Part shown: in pieces, positions 50,873 through 62,329 of the stretch
Numbering within the stretch: the first letter of the stretch is position 1
Layout: every line of letters starts with the position of its first letter
Origin: Taudactylus pleione
Lineage: Eukaryota; Chordata; Amphibia; Anura; Myobatrachidae
Direction: 5' to 3'
DNA: 64,000 nt
Assembly: GCA_031769625.1 (NCBI GenBank)
Contig: JAUIMM010000017.1
Coordinates: forward strand, 366,501-430,500
Notes under the pieces: generated by a model
What the model saw: only the letters and a program-made list of their open reading frames with translations
Told to the model about the DNA's origin: nothing
Databases searched by the model: none
Translations under genes and position numbers: made by a program

Positions 50873-51543
50873 TCTGCTGCTTTGTCAGCAGTCACATCAT
50901 CAATAAATACAAGGGAACCAGTTCCATTGGCAGCCATACATGCCCATGCCATGACACTACCACCACCATGCTTCACTGATGAGGTGGTATGTTTTGGATC
51001 ATGAGCAGTTCCTTTCCTTCTCCATTCTCTTCTCTTCCCATCACTCTGGTACAAGTTGATCCTTGTCTCATCTGTCCATAGGATGTTGTTCCAGAACTGT
51101 AATGGCTTTTTTAGATGTTGTTTGGCAAACTCTAATCTGGTCTTCCTGTTTTTGTGGCTCACCAATGGTTTACATCTTGTGGTGAACCCTCTATATTCAC
51201 TCTTGTGAAGTCTTCTCTTGATTGTTGACTTTGACACATATACACCTACCTCCTGGAGAGTGTTCTTGATTTGGCCAACTGTTGTGAAGGGGTTTTTCTT
51301 CACCAGGGAAATAATTCTTCTGTCATCCATCACAGTTGTTTTCCCTGGTCTTCCGGGTCTTTTGGTATTGCTGAGCTCTCCAGTGCGTTCTTTTTTTTTA
51401 AGAATGTTCCAAACAGTTAATTTGGCCACACCTAATGTTTTTGCTATCTCTCTGATGGGTTTGTTTTGATTTTTCAGCCTAATGATGGCTTGCTTCACTG
51501 ATAGTGACAGCTCTTTGGATCTCATATTGAGAGTCGACAGCAA
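50869..51543 (-). pseudogene. Tc1 transposase, N-terminal 224-codon part
   Basis: Contains a paired-like helix-turn-helix (KNQNKPIREIAKTLGVAK), the AT-hook-like GRPG motif, a second HTH, the first catalytic Asp in WTDETRINLYQ, and GGGSVMAWACMAANG. It ends at an early stop where a one-base loss near 50880 shifts frame. Inside the element at 50236-51884. The conserved start is probably the internal MRSKEL methionine. A DNA cut-and-paste enzyme by family, inactive here as read. Confidence 0.9.
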
Positions 51544-51889
51544 CTGATTCCAAATGCAAATGTCACACCTAGAATCAACTCCAGACCTTTTACCTGCTTA
51601 ATTGATAATGAAATAACGAGGGAATAGCCCACACCTGTCCATGAAATAGCTTTTGAGTTGATAGTCCCATTACTTTTGGCCCCTTAATAAGTGGGAGGCA
51701 CATATAGAAACCGTTGTAATTCCTACACCGTTCACCTGATTTGGATGTAATTACCCTCAAATTAAATCTGAAAGTCTGCAGTTAAAGCACATCTTGTTTG
51801 TTTAATTTCAAAGCCATTGTGGTGGTGAATAGAGGCCAAAATATGAAAATTCTGTCAATGTCCCAATATTTATGCACCTGACTGTATGT

Positions 51890-52559
51890 ACATACATACA
51901 TACTATTATTGAAGATTGTGTGCAGAATAATCCCAGTTCCCCCCTCCCTTGTTTGAATGTGGGGGTATATTTACTAAGAATCGTGCCTGGCCGTGATTGC
52001 ATTCCCGTGAGCGTATCATCTGATTTTCAAACCTGGAGATTTACTGATGGCAAACATGATTTTATGTGCAAGATGGCTGAACACACAAGCAGAAGTCAAC
52101 ATATCATCAAACCAAGTACTTTCCATAGACAGGAATACAACATTTGGATTTACCAAAAATCGCGATTGCAACATACTTGCCTACCCTCCTAGAATGGCCA
52201 GGAGGCTCTCGAAAATCGCCCAGAAAGGTGGAATTGTCTCCTGGAGGCCCATGGCCGCCCACTTCCCCAGTGAAGCGGGCGGCACAGGTGGCTGATGACA
52301 TGATTAATGTTGAATCGCCATCATCATGGGTCTGCCCCCCACATCTCAGCATAGCATAGTGGGGGCGGGGCTATGATGATGCAGCCACATTGTCACATCC
52401 CTGTACCCCACCTCCACCGAGCCTGCCGCTTGTAACCAAAAGGTTAGCATGTTGCAAACACGATCGTATATGGAGCAAACTTGGGCCAAAATAGAAGTTT
52501 TAAATACATCACCTCCTCAACAGCGTGTTTAGCATAAGCACTACACAGATCAGGTTAAA
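51890..52559. repeat. Dispersed repeats including the ACTTGCCTACCCTCC family
   Basis: GGGGGTATATTTACTAAG at 51960 is the 2400-type MITE end. ACATACTTGCCTACCCTCCTAG at 52168 plus GGAGGCCCATGG and GTGGGGGCGGGGC are shared with 41280-41570 and 62330-62660. Boundaries not resolved. Confidence 0.4.
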
Positions 52560-53480
52560 GAAAGTGTTCAAAAATCAATAAAATAAGGCTTGGGGTCCCT
52601 CCCCTAAAAGCATAACCAGCCCTGGACCTCTGAGCCCATTCTACTACAGTAAAATTAGGGTATAAACCAACGTGGGGATCCCCTTATTTTCCTATAGCAG
52701 GCACCTGACTGAACCAGCCAGGTTGGTAATGCCACGGCAGGAAAACACACAGCGCAAGGTCTCCCTGCCAAAGCATTCTCAAGCCCCCAACTGGTCAGTC
52801 CTGGGCTGGCAATCCTCATAATATAGAGCCCCCAAAAATAATATGGGGTCCCTCCTCCCGAGGATCAATCAGCCCTGGGCTGCATCAAGCATCGTTTTTT
52901 GCATGATATGCATCCCACCACTCATCGCATGCATGCGGGTGTAAATAACGCCGGTATACATGACTAAATTCACAAATGACAGCTCTCCCGATAAGAGCTT
53001 TGCGAGAGAGGGACTTCCGGGTTTATGACCAAGAAGTCCATCTGTCATCCTTCTCCACATGCAGGGGACAATGGGAGGGATCTGATAGGATCCCTCTCGG
53101 TGAACTTTGCGAAGAGAAATTTTCCGAAGTTTGGTGCATATGAGAAATGCGGTGAAACCCCTGAAGACCGCATTTTCGGAGGTTTGACCGCTATTAGATT
53201 ATAGTGCACCCCTGGGTGCAGGAGTAATGGGTTAAATATAGTACTAGTATTGATCTTCACAGTGGGACTACAGGTCCCAGCAAGCCTGTCCTGTGGCACT
53301 TGTAATTCTCTGGCACCTGTACCCCCTCTGTGAAGAAAATATATATATATAAAAAAACAGGACACCGAAGGCTGTTAACACTTTATTATACATTCACTCA
53401 CTCAAACGCACTCACACTCACACTACATACTTTTCTACTCCTTGACAGTAGTCAGTCCTCTTGTCAAGTAGGCATCCTGG
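52560..53480. repeat. Dispersed repeat shared with 24800-25720
   Basis: Shares ACAGGTCCCAGCAAGC, GTGAAGAAAATATAT, CTCACACTACATACTT and CAAGTAGGCATCC, in order. The part near 52600-52870 holds two copies of a GGGGTCCCTCC...CAGCCCTGG phrase. Confidence 0.45.
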
Positions 53481-53481
53481 G

Positions 53482-53852
53482 CAGGGGTGTCTAGAGAGGA
53501 GGGGGCCCGTGTGCATCCCCCTTCACGGGCCCCCTTCTCTCACCCCGGCGGCTGGCAGCCGACTAAGGCGGCTGGCCGGCCACCGCAGGATCAGTAGACT
53601 CTGGGCACTAGAATTTGCCCAGAGTCTACTGCACATGCGCAGATCGCCAGGGGAAAATCGATTTCCTCACAGCGCATGAGCAAAACGCCGGACAAATGGG
53701 CGCGGTGCCCATGTTCCGGCGTTTTGAGCAGCGCTGAGAGACCCAACACGGGACCATGGAGAGGTAAGTTTTAGATAATATGGGTGCAGGGTGTACGGTG
53801 CGGGCCCCTCCTGGACCCGGGGGCCTGCGTGCACCACACACCCTGCACCCTG
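53482..53852. mobile_element. Repeat family with GAGAGGAGGGGGCCCGTG core, copy B
   Basis: Starts CAGGGGTGTCTAGAGAGG and ends near CACCACACACCCTGCACCCTG. Internal palindromes: ACTCTGGGCACTAGAATTTGCCCAGAGT and CGCCGG...CCGGCG. Longest of the three copies. No convincing TSD was found. Confidence 0.55.
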
Positions 53853-54002
53853 ATTGGGAAAAACTCACATTTCATAGTGGTGCCCAGTGTGTGTAATCTA
53901 GGCCAGACACAATTCTTAGGAAATATACTCCTTATTTTGATACAAGTCTTTTAGCGGACAGATCCTGTGGCTATCTGCAATCTGCACATTCACCGTAGAA
54001 AG

Positions 54003-54441
54003 TAGAGATGAGCGGTTTGGTTCTATTCGGTTACTTCGGATCTGAAAAACAGCATCTTATTGGCCTGCTCTCATGTATTTTGGATAGCCAATAAGTTATA
54101 TACAAACTTGGGCTTATTTGTCGAAAAGAACCTAATAGAACCGTAACTAGACGTTTTGGTGCCCTGTGCCAGAAAGAGCATTGGTGACCCCCCACCCAAT
54201 ATTTCAAATAGGGACATAAGATATGCACCCAAAAAAGGGCCATGGCCTCATGGGGAAGGGCCAGGTAAGAGATAGGGGAGGCCAGGAGATGCTGAGGATT
54301 AAAAAAAAGGAAAGTGAGGATGATAATAAACAGAAAACCGACAGGCCCAAACAGCGCCCCCTGTCCTGCGGTGCCCTGTACCAGGGCACAGGTGACAACA
54401 CCATAGTTACGGCCCTGAGAACCGAACCACTCATCTCTAGT
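54003..54441. mobile_element. TAGAGATG-ended MITE with a nested hAT-like element
   Basis: Starts AGAGATGAGCGGTTTGG and ends CCGAACCACTCATCTCT. The same family, uninterrupted, is at 57693-57865. The nested part (about 54132-54417) ends TAGTTACGGCCCTG and matches the 41729-42018 element in reverse; its left tip is missing. Confidence 0.6.
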
Positions 54442-54563
54442 AGAAAACGATTGTAGACTGCACATGTGCCGTACCATGCATACGCACGCAGGCAGATTTA
54501 CGTGAAATGAGAATTACTGGGGAGAATTCAGTTAGCATTGTGTGGATGTAACTCCCGAATTAA

Positions 54564-55101
54564 GGCCCTGATTCAGAGCCGGACGCTCTGACAGAGCGCT
54601 CACTCTGAACCAGGGCAGTCCTTCTTGTTTTTTAGAGTGGCCTCCTGGCCGCTCGCATAGCTGTGGGTGGCCACCCACAGCTATAGCGAGTGGCCAGGAA
54701 GATGGTCGCAATGGTCAAGACCATCGCGACCATCGGGCTTGTGACGAGACTCTTGTGGTAGGGTCTCGTTGCCGCAAGCCCCAGAGAGCTTTCGGCTTTA
54801 GCAGAGTCGAAATCTCTCCCACTGACATCACTTGTGATGTCAGTGGGGCCGGCCCCAGACATGGGAACGCCTCCGTCTGGGCAGTCACGCCCCCGGCCCA
54901 CCCACCAAAGGGGGCGTGCTGTCACTAAACATCGACTGCACGCCCCCTTTGGTACGAGACCCGGAGTGACGGTTTGCCCGTCGCTATCCGGGTCTCGCGC
55001 ATGCGCACGATGGAGCCGGCTCCGTCATGCGCATGCACACTGGGCCACCATCGACCCACTTGCGAGCGCATAGCGCTCACGAGCGGGTCTGAATCAGGCC
55101 C
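54564..55101. mobile_element. Foldback element, GGCCCTGATTCAGAGCCGG termini, TSD TAA
   Basis: Starts GGCCCTGATTCAGAGCCGG and ends GTCTGAATCAGGCCC, with TAA on both sides (54561-54563 and 55102-55104). Shares its interior (GCTGTGGGTGGCCACC, GACATCACTTGTGATGTC, CGCATGCGCAC) with 14726-15235. Confidence 0.85.
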
Positions 55102-55369
55102 TAAGTGCCCAGAGCTATTCAATTAATCCCTTGGTAAGCCCGCGAATAGGGGATTTCTGCTTATAACCTTGCAATAAAAAGGCATACAGGTTTGATTTCA
55201 GTTCTGAAAGTAAGTCATTTCAAACATGGGTTTCCTAAAGGAACACCAAATTTCCCTTGAGTTGTATTAAGGATGCAAATATTTAGCCCCTTTTCTGGGG
55301 TTTGTTCAATTCTGGTCTAAGGAGCATAAATAAGGAAGAAAGGAGACAGAGCCGTAACTATAACTATAT

Positions 55370-55634
55370 AGGAAATCACAGTGGCTTACTTATGTACACC
55401 CTGGTAACTGCGTTTAAACGATCAGACACGCCTGTGTTTTATTAACCACCCCCCATCACCTCCCCCAAACACTGACTACCAGTCACTCACTTTGCGAATG
55501 GATCCTCTGTGCGTGAGGAATTACAAAACAATCGCAGAGCGTGCACGGTACAGCTTATACATATGCGCAATGGCAAACAATCGCTCGATTTGCATAAAAT
55601 TCGCATTAGCACCCATCTCTGAATCAGGCCCATA
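55370..55634. repeat. Right-hand fragment of the CTGATTCAG foldback family
   Basis: Resembles the left arm of the 8231 element (CACGCCTGTGTTTT, CATCACC.CCCCAAAC) and ends CATCTCTGAATCAGGCCC at 55634. The left end was not found. Confidence 0.5.
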
Positions 55635-55754
55635 GGAGTGGATCGCAGCATTGTGTTGTTGTTGTTGTTTGTTAAGAAAAGCCTACTAGGGCACTTTTTT
55701 TCTAAAAAAAAAAAAATTAGGAGCACTGTGTTTAATGGGCAGTGAAGAGGCATT

Positions 55755-55912
55755 GGGGGAGATGCACTAAGCCTTGGAGAGTGATAAAGTACCAACCAAT
55801 CAGCTCCTGTCAGTTTACATGCTGTTTGAAAACATGACAGTTAGGGGCTGGTTAGTTTGTAGTTTATCACTCTTTACTTTAACACTCTCCAAGGCTTAGT
55901 GCATCTCAACGA
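55755..55912. mobile_element. Palindromic MITE, GAGATGCACTAAGCCTTGG termini
   Basis: GAGATGCACTAAGCCTTGGAG at the left is the exact inverse of the right end CTCCAAGGCTTAGTGCATCTC (one base per arm lies outside the 20 shared). The interior is GCTCCTGTCAG/CTGACAG-like. Related by style to 62729-62895. Confidence 0.8.
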
Positions 55913-56037
55913 CCGTGTGCTACTGCAGCACTTTGAGGCCAAAAACCCACCACAGGAGTGGCCTACAACACTGTGTTACTTATTAGCTTACTGGGGCACT
56001 TTTAAATAAAACAAAAAAAACCTATAACATCATCATT

Positions 56038-56560
56038 ACTATTAGGGTGCCACCCGGCTCATACTAGGGGCGCTGTGAGGGAGCTTGTTGTGTGTTCAGG
56101 GGGGACTGTTAAAATTTTTTATTAATATAAAACTTGTGTGTTAAAAAATATAACATTTTTATTAGGGTGCGACCCAGCTTATACTAAGGGCGCTGTGAGG
56201 CAGTTTGTTGTGTGTTCAGGGCCTTTAAAAAATGTTAACAATATAAAACAATATAAAACAATATATTGTGTGTTAAAAAAATATAATGTCATTAGGGGCC
56301 CACCATTACTAGGGTCGCTGTGAGGCATTGTGTTGTATGTTCAAGCACTGTTATCAAAAAATAAAATTATAAAACTTGTGTGCTAAAAATTCTAATGTCA
56401 CGGGGGTGCCAGCATTACTAGGGGCACTGTGAGGCACAAAGTTGTGTGTTCAGGCACTGTTATCAAAAATAAAAATATAAAACTTGTATGCTAAAAAATG
56501 TAATGACATTAGGGTGCCACCCTTATACTAAGAGCGCTGTGAGTAGATACGAATCAGTCC
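56038..56560. repeat. Tandem repeat, unit about 115-125 bp, five imperfect copies
   Basis: Each unit has ATTAGGGTGCCACC, TACTAGGGGCGCTGTGAGGCA, TTGTTGTGTGTTCAGG and a TTAAAAAATATAA-like tract, at about 56040, 56160, 56290, 56400 and 56510. It sits immediately upstream of a hAT transposase remnant. Confidence 0.75.
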
Positions 56561-57115
56561 ATAGAAGAGCAGGAGCAGCAACCCAGTACTACTGCTGCGG
56601 CTGCTGTCAGCAGTCATTTAAGTACTTCAACATCTACTAAAGGTGGTCCAGGGGAAATAAAGTTTAAGAAATCTAAACAATATTTCATAATGTCAAAGAA
56701 AACACAACCTTTAATAAGAAAGGGAAAATTTACTGCAGAAAAATTTCCAATTTCCAACATTGTCCCCTCTACCGTGATTCAATCAGATACACTAAGCATC
56801 AATAGAATGCTGGAGAATTATTTTAATGACAATGTATAAATTAACATGTCACACAGTCCTTTTGATTACTAGGAGGGAAAGAAAGTCGATTTGAAGCCCC
56901 TTGTACAAACTAGCTTTGGTGTACTTAAGCTTCCTACCCTCCAGTGTATACTCTGAAAGAGTGTTTAGCACAGTCAAGAACTTTGTGAATGATCAGCGTA
57001 GGAGGCTACTTCCTCAAAATGTGGAAAAACTCATGTTTATAAATATGACATACAAATTCTATGAGGAAGACCTTTGCCGCCAATTGCATCAAAGTGCATA
57101 GACCTTTGTAACGGT
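56541..57115 (+). pseudogene. hAT transposase remnant, C-terminal dimerisation domain
   Basis: The frame at 56901-57101 reads YKLALVYLSFLPSSVYSERV then FSTVKNFVNDQRRRLLPQNV and EKLMFINMTY. This is the hAT C-terminal (dimerisation) domain signature: LA..YLS.P.SS..SERVFS, RR.L.P..VE.L.F. Upstream to 56541, frameshifted sequence includes YFIMSKKTQPLIRKGK-like and SDTLSINRMLENYF-like pieces. Multiple stops; inactive. It could be the autonomous partner type for the CAGGG-ended elements, but this is inference. Confidence 0.75.
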
Positions 57116-57692
57116 GGATTCCATTAGGAATGAGCTAATATTAAGGAAGATGAGGATGATAATGACATCTTAACAGTGTAGAGATGATTAACAACATTAT
57201 TAGCTGTTTTAAGCCTATTGGTAAATTGTTTTGTGGGGGACCAAGCAAACCAAGCACTTCAGCCACAAAAGTGGCAGTCCCTGTTGCTGAATTGCTTTAG
57301 GTTGGTAAACTGTGCATGACCTTATTAATATACAACATGGTTAGGGCCCAAGGACAATTTCACTTTGCACCACTTTTCATTATGACCTTTAGCAAATAGT
57401 GGTGAAAACAATATTTAGAGCTGTGAGGTGGTCAAAATTGACTGGAAATACCTAGAAATTAATGTTATGGAGGTTAATAATACTGTAGAAACAAAAATAG
57501 GCCCCAAAAACATAATTTTAGCTGTTTTTATCAACTCTTCCAAATAAAAAAAAAAAACAGAACCAAAACACTTGAGGGTGGTTTAAAACCAAAACACGGG
57601 GGTCCGCGCACATTTCTAGCCACTAATGACTTAAGTACTATGAACAGTAGGCACCCAAATGCAATCAGCCAATGAAAAGTGGATATAAAGTA
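57116..57692. other. Intergenic stretch without recognised features
   Basis: Possibly the 3' part of the hAT remnant. No terminus identified. Confidence 0.3.
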
Positions 57693-57865
57693 GAGATGTT
57701 TGGTTCGGATTTACTCGGATATGTTCGGATCTAAAAAACGGCATCATATTGGCTATCCAGCTCTCACGTGTTTTGGATAGCCAATGGGATAAATCCGAAC
57801 TAATCCGACCTTGCAATAATTTGTCGATAAGAACCAAAAAAGACCAATCTTGCACATCTCTAATA
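57693..57865. mobile_element. TAGAGATG-ended MITE, uninterrupted copy
   Basis: Begins TAGAGATGTTTGGTTCGG and ends TTGCACATCTCTA. Internal arms TTGGCTATCC/GGATAGCCAA are exact inverses. Same family as 54003-54441. Confidence 0.7.
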
Positions 57866-57936
57866 TAAAGGTATTTTCAGTTATCATCATCATTGAGCAT
57901 CATCGCAACAGCCCTTCAACACACAGAAAGGATACA

Positions 57937-58640
57937 CTGTATGACCAAGTAGGTGGACACTCGACCATCACACCCATATGTTCTTGTTGAACATTTTATT
58001 CCAAAATCACAGGCATTAATATGGAGTTGATCCCCCCTTTACTGGTATAACAGCATCCATTGTTCTGGTAAGGTTTTCCATTAGACCTTGGTATACTGTG
58101 TGGTTGTGGGCACTCACATCCATCCAGCCACAAGAGTATAAGGCATTCCAATTAATCCCAAACGTATTCAGTGTGGTTAAGGTAAGGGATCTGTGCAGGC
58201 CAATGAAGTTCTATAACAACAAACTTACCAGACCATTTATTATGGACCTTGCTTTGTGCACAGGGACATTATCATGCGGATGCAGGAAAGGACCTTGTTC
58301 AAGCTGTTGCCACAAAGTTGGAAGCATACAATATTCTAGAATATTAGATGTAGCATTATTATTATTAGCATTATTATTTACCTGTAGCATTATTATTTAC
58401 CTTCGCTGGAACTAAGGGACCCATGTCAAACCATGAAAAACAGGTCCAGACCATTATTCCTCCTCCACCAAACCTTATAGAGGCAGTTCGCATTTGGGCA
58501 AGTAGCTTTCTCCTGGCATCCATCAAACCCAGATTTGTACATTGGACTGTCATTTGGTGAAGCGTAGTTGGTCACTCCATGGAACGCATTTCCACTGCTA
58601 CAGAGACAAACAGCGATATGTTTCATGCCACTCCAGATGA
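57937..58640 (-). mobile_element. Tc1-like transposon remnant
   Basis: The left end ACTGTATGACCAAGTAGGTGG then CATCACACCCATATG is a known type of Tc1 terminus. The body encodes, on the minus strand and heavily broken, the phrase for DN.P.HKA (from TTGTGCACAGGGACATTATC) and a GTGTTCAGT-type NPIEHL segment. The right part to 58640 matches the upstream transposase portion. Inactive. Confidence 0.65.
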
Positions 58641-58937
58641 TATTTTCATCTTTCTGGAAATCTCAGCAGCTGTGTGGTTTACATTGCGTATAAATTATGT
58701 GCAATACAAGATTTCCAGAAAGATGATGTGGACCCTCTGAAAGATGACACGTGTCCCCATTCTCAGATCCAAACTTGGCGTGAAGATTTGAGCCAAAAAC
58801 AAGCCACTCATTACTAGGTAAAACATTTGGCAAAGGACCTCTATTAATCAAAAAGATTAAATTAGAGGATTTATTACCTCAATGAAACTGTATTTATAGG
58901 AATGGATAGTATTTGACTACTCACTTAGCTTTTACAC

Positions 58938-59145
<208 letters not shown>

Positions 59146-59159
59146 GTCATTAAAGAAAT

Positions 59160-59880
59160 GATGTTTGCAACATAGAAAATCTGCGTTTCTCCAGCTGTTG
59201 TGGATCAGTAAGTACCAGCATTCTAAGACTTATAGATCCACAATAGCAGTAGAGCCACAGTTTAACTATTCCATACTGTTTAGTATTTCCCCCTTCCATG
59301 CAAATTGATGCTGGAAATTATATTATGGTAGGCTGTCATTGCAGCTTATTGTCCATAAACAGAGCTTCTTTGTGGAGAAGCATTGGGGTATCCAGAGTAA
59401 GAATCTCTTGAACCAGAGGTTCAACAGCAATGGAACTTATTGCATGTAGGTGGTTTATTTGAAAAAATAAAGCTTCCCATTTCTCATTAACCTTACCTAC
59501 ATTACCCCTGAATTGTTCTGGCCTTGTACCATGATTAGATACGTATAATTATAACATGATTAGATACATATACGATACTATATGTGCCACCAGGCATACC
59601 TTATAACAGTCTTGATTTTAAAATTGGACATTTTTTGGTGACATTCTTGAACTAAACTAAACATATCAAATTTGCTTCAAACAACATCTCAATTGTAAGG
59701 ACCCCATCTCTAATTCACAAAGCCCTGAAAATTGGGATTATCCCACCTAATTCAAAAATCAGACTATTGGTGGGTATGAATTACACATCACTGCAACATT
59801 TTTAAGGGCTTTCTCCATACTCCATCACTACAAAAAATATCCACAAAGATCTGCTAAACATTACAATACACTAGTCATTA
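59160..59880. other. Intergenic stretch without recognised features
   Basis: No motif-bearing frame and no bounded repeat seen. Confidence 0.4.
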
Positions 59881-60190
59881 ACAGTTATTTATATGGCGCA
59901 CACATATTTTGAGGCGCTTTGCAGAAAATATTTGGTTATTCACATCAGTCCCTACCCCAGTGGAGCTTTTAATCTATATTGCCTATCACCCTAGTGGACA
60001 TGTACACATATATTCACTAGGGTTTATTTTTTTTGTCAGAATCCATTTAAACTGGAGCACCTAACGGAAACTCACTCAAACATGGGGTGAACATATAAAC
60101 TCTACACTTTTAGGGCCTTGGTTGACAGCTAACCCACAACTTCAGTGCTATGAGGCAATAATGTTAACCATTATGTCAGCCGTACAATAT
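59880..60190. repeat. Old dispersed vertebrate repeat (GCGCTTTGCAG...AACATATAAACTC type)
   Basis: TTATATGGCGCACACATATTTTGAGGCGCTTTGCAG, CAGTCCCTACCCCAGTGGAGC, GGGGTGAACATATAAACTC and GTGCTATGAGGCAATAATG follow the order of a repeat widely scattered in fish and frog genomes. Family name not recalled with certainty. Confidence 0.55.
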
Positions 60191-60605
60191 TTACATCATA
60201 CTTGCTTACTTTGATATCCTCACCTCGACTGCTCACTTCCCCCGGTATCCAGAAGGCTGCTGTGCTCTCCCAGGAGTGAAGTAGCACTCCCTGAACTTCT
60301 TAAGTCTCACTGGCATTTTGGAAATGTAGGTAAGTATGATTTAAATTGTTCTAATCTGACATCGCTAAACTGAAATACAGTTTATGCACATTCTTCTTAT
60401 TCCCAGCAGTTGCTGAACATCAATTTTGACTAAATAAATGTCAAAGTGAGTGGGCATAATAGTAAGTTTTCCATGTGCTTACAATCTCCATAGCAGCTTC
60501 ATGGCTTGTTATGGCTACTGATGTTGTGTTGACTGTTTTGTACCTCTGTGACCTGCTGTGCAACATGATAATAGAAAGCAGACAGCTTGGCAAGAGAAAG
60601 ACAGA

Positions 60606-61200
60606 GGGTCTCATTCAGAGCCGCTCGTAAGCGGCCGCTCGTTCATTATGAGCGATGTTCGCACATCTGTGCATGCGTACGGATTGTAATACGCATGCGA
60701 AAACCAGTCAGTGCAGCCGAAAATCGTTTGTTCGCTAAATAGCGAATGCCTGCTATTTTGAGTGACAGGAGGAGGCGTATGTGGGTGGTAACAGGGGAAG
60801 GTGCTTGAAAACGGGGAGTGGAATTCAGAACGCAGGCGTGCTTAGAGGTCAAAACGGGCGTTTTAAGGGTGTGCATAATTAATACAGCAGCGTCATTGAC
60901 CACGTCACTTGGTTGTTTTATAGTCAGAACTGCTCGCAAGATTGCGGTAGGAAAAACCAACCACAAGAATAGCGAGCAGTTCATACGCTGTTCGATGTAC
61001 TCGATTAATCTATTAAATAGCGGACATGACGTAGGATGCGAGCGGCCAGGGAGCGTATTTAAAAAAAAAACGCATGTTTTGTTCGCTCGTTCAGACATAG
61101 AGGCGGCAACAGACCGCAAAGAGCGAACGGTTCATTTAAATAGCCACCCCCTTTATCAGAACGACCATCCGCAAATAGCGTCCGGCTCTGAATCAGGCCC
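60606..61200. mobile_element. Foldback element, inverse relative of 37170-37768
   Basis: Starts GGGTCTCATTCAGAGCCGC and ends CCGGCTCTGAATCAGGCCC. Taking one extra base at each end (A...T), the flanks are CAG on both sides. The interior matches 37170-37768 in the opposite orientation (GTCATTGACCACGTCAC, CGCAGGCGTG, GAAAAACCAACCACAAGAAT). Confidence 0.85.
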
Positions 61201-61399
61201 TCAGACCACATTCCCTCTCTCAGATACTCCCTAGATGTCTGTAACACTGCATTGTGAAGTCTCTCACACACAAGCTGCTTTGTCAAAAATTAGTTATTGG
61301 GAGAGTTCAAGTCTGTCCAGCTCCAGCACTTATATTTATTCAAACAACCTGTGCAGAAAGAAATGAATGATGTTAAAGTTGATGTCCATAAAAAATACA

Positions 61400-61860
61400 G
61401 TACTTAAGGGAAGCTTAATCAAATCTTAGAGGGAGATAAAGTGGAAGAGTTACTCATAGTTGTCCTAGAAGCTTCTACCGATCAGCTTTTAGGACAACCT
61501 GTAAAATGACAGTTAGAAATTGATTGGTTGGTATCTATCAGTAGAGCTTATTTCGCCTTCTTGCTAGGACCTGGAAGTGACATGAGTGAGGGCGGAAGTG
61601 CAGTTCATGCCCATGAAGGCCAGCTAAACGAGTAAGTTGTCCCCACTTAAACAAGAAAGTCACCACGCTTCGGGCTTGGTGGCTCGCTGCGCTCGCCACA
61701 TGGTTGTATTCCCCCTCTATGCCCACTTGGATGGTAGGGAATGAGGCTGGACACTGGCTGATGACGTCAGGGTCTTCTCCGTGAAGGGGATTTAGACACT
61801 ACCGTACTTTATCTCTAGACACTTTATCTCTCTCCAAGATTTTATGAATCTCCTGCAGTT
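61400..61860. repeat. Interrupted palindromic MITE (GATAAAGTG family)
   Basis: The left part, AGCTTAATCAAATCTTAGAGGGAGATAAAGTGGAAGAG, and the right part, TTTATCTCTCTCCAAGATTTTATGAATC, are the two ends of a 62729-type MITE. Sequence near 61545-61790 interrupts it (CTTCGGGCTTGGTGGCTCGC). Confidence 0.4.
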
Positions 61861-62107
61861 TCTTTACTTACACAATGTAGGCCACAATTAAACAACCCAT
61901 ATTATAGCCATAAAAACACAGGGTTGTAGGCAAATTGAAAACTCTGTCAATAGTTATTCAGTTTTACTGTTTACACATCTTATATACTCAGAAATATAAA
62001 AAAATATATATGTGATCACATTCATTTGAACAGTGGTCTAGCAACATATATTATACAAACAAATCAACACTCTTCAAAGTGGGAGCGTGCATCGTCAGTG
62101 ACATTGA

Positions 62108-62184
62108 GGGTACATACTAGACGCTGTTGCCGACATGTCGGCCGATCCGGCCGGATGACATATTGTCTAGTGTGTACCCGGCAT
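62108..62184. mobile_element. Short MITE, GGGTACATACTAGACG termini
   Basis: GGGTACATACTAGACG at the left and TGTCTAGTGTGTACCC at the right are inverted repeats around GCCGACATGTCGGCC. The smallest member of the GTACACA family here. Confidence 0.75.
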
Positions 62185-62329
62185 AACTCTCAATACTGCA
62201 ACTACAGGTAGGTATGCTAATTCGGTTTGATCTAAAAAAACAACTAGCATTACCCCATATGCTCCTGGCTGGATCTGCTGGATATGCTGCATACCTGCTG
62301 CTATATCTTTTGTATACCTATATTGTGCA

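Larger units (their letters stand above)
50236..51884 (-). mobile_element. Nearly complete Tc1-like transposon with TA target site
   Basis: Terminal inverted repeats of roughly 200 bp start CAGTCAGGTGCATAAATATT and end with its inverse, flanked by TA on both sides (50234-50235 and 51885-51886). The minus strand encodes one transposase, split by a frameshift. Total length and end structure match an autonomous Tc1 copy. Confidence 0.93.

Noticed and set aside
60646..61234. 157- and 138-codon frames on opposite strands
   Set aside because: They match frames at 37227-37779 because both lie in copies of the same foldback element. No protein family was recognised, so they are not called as genes.
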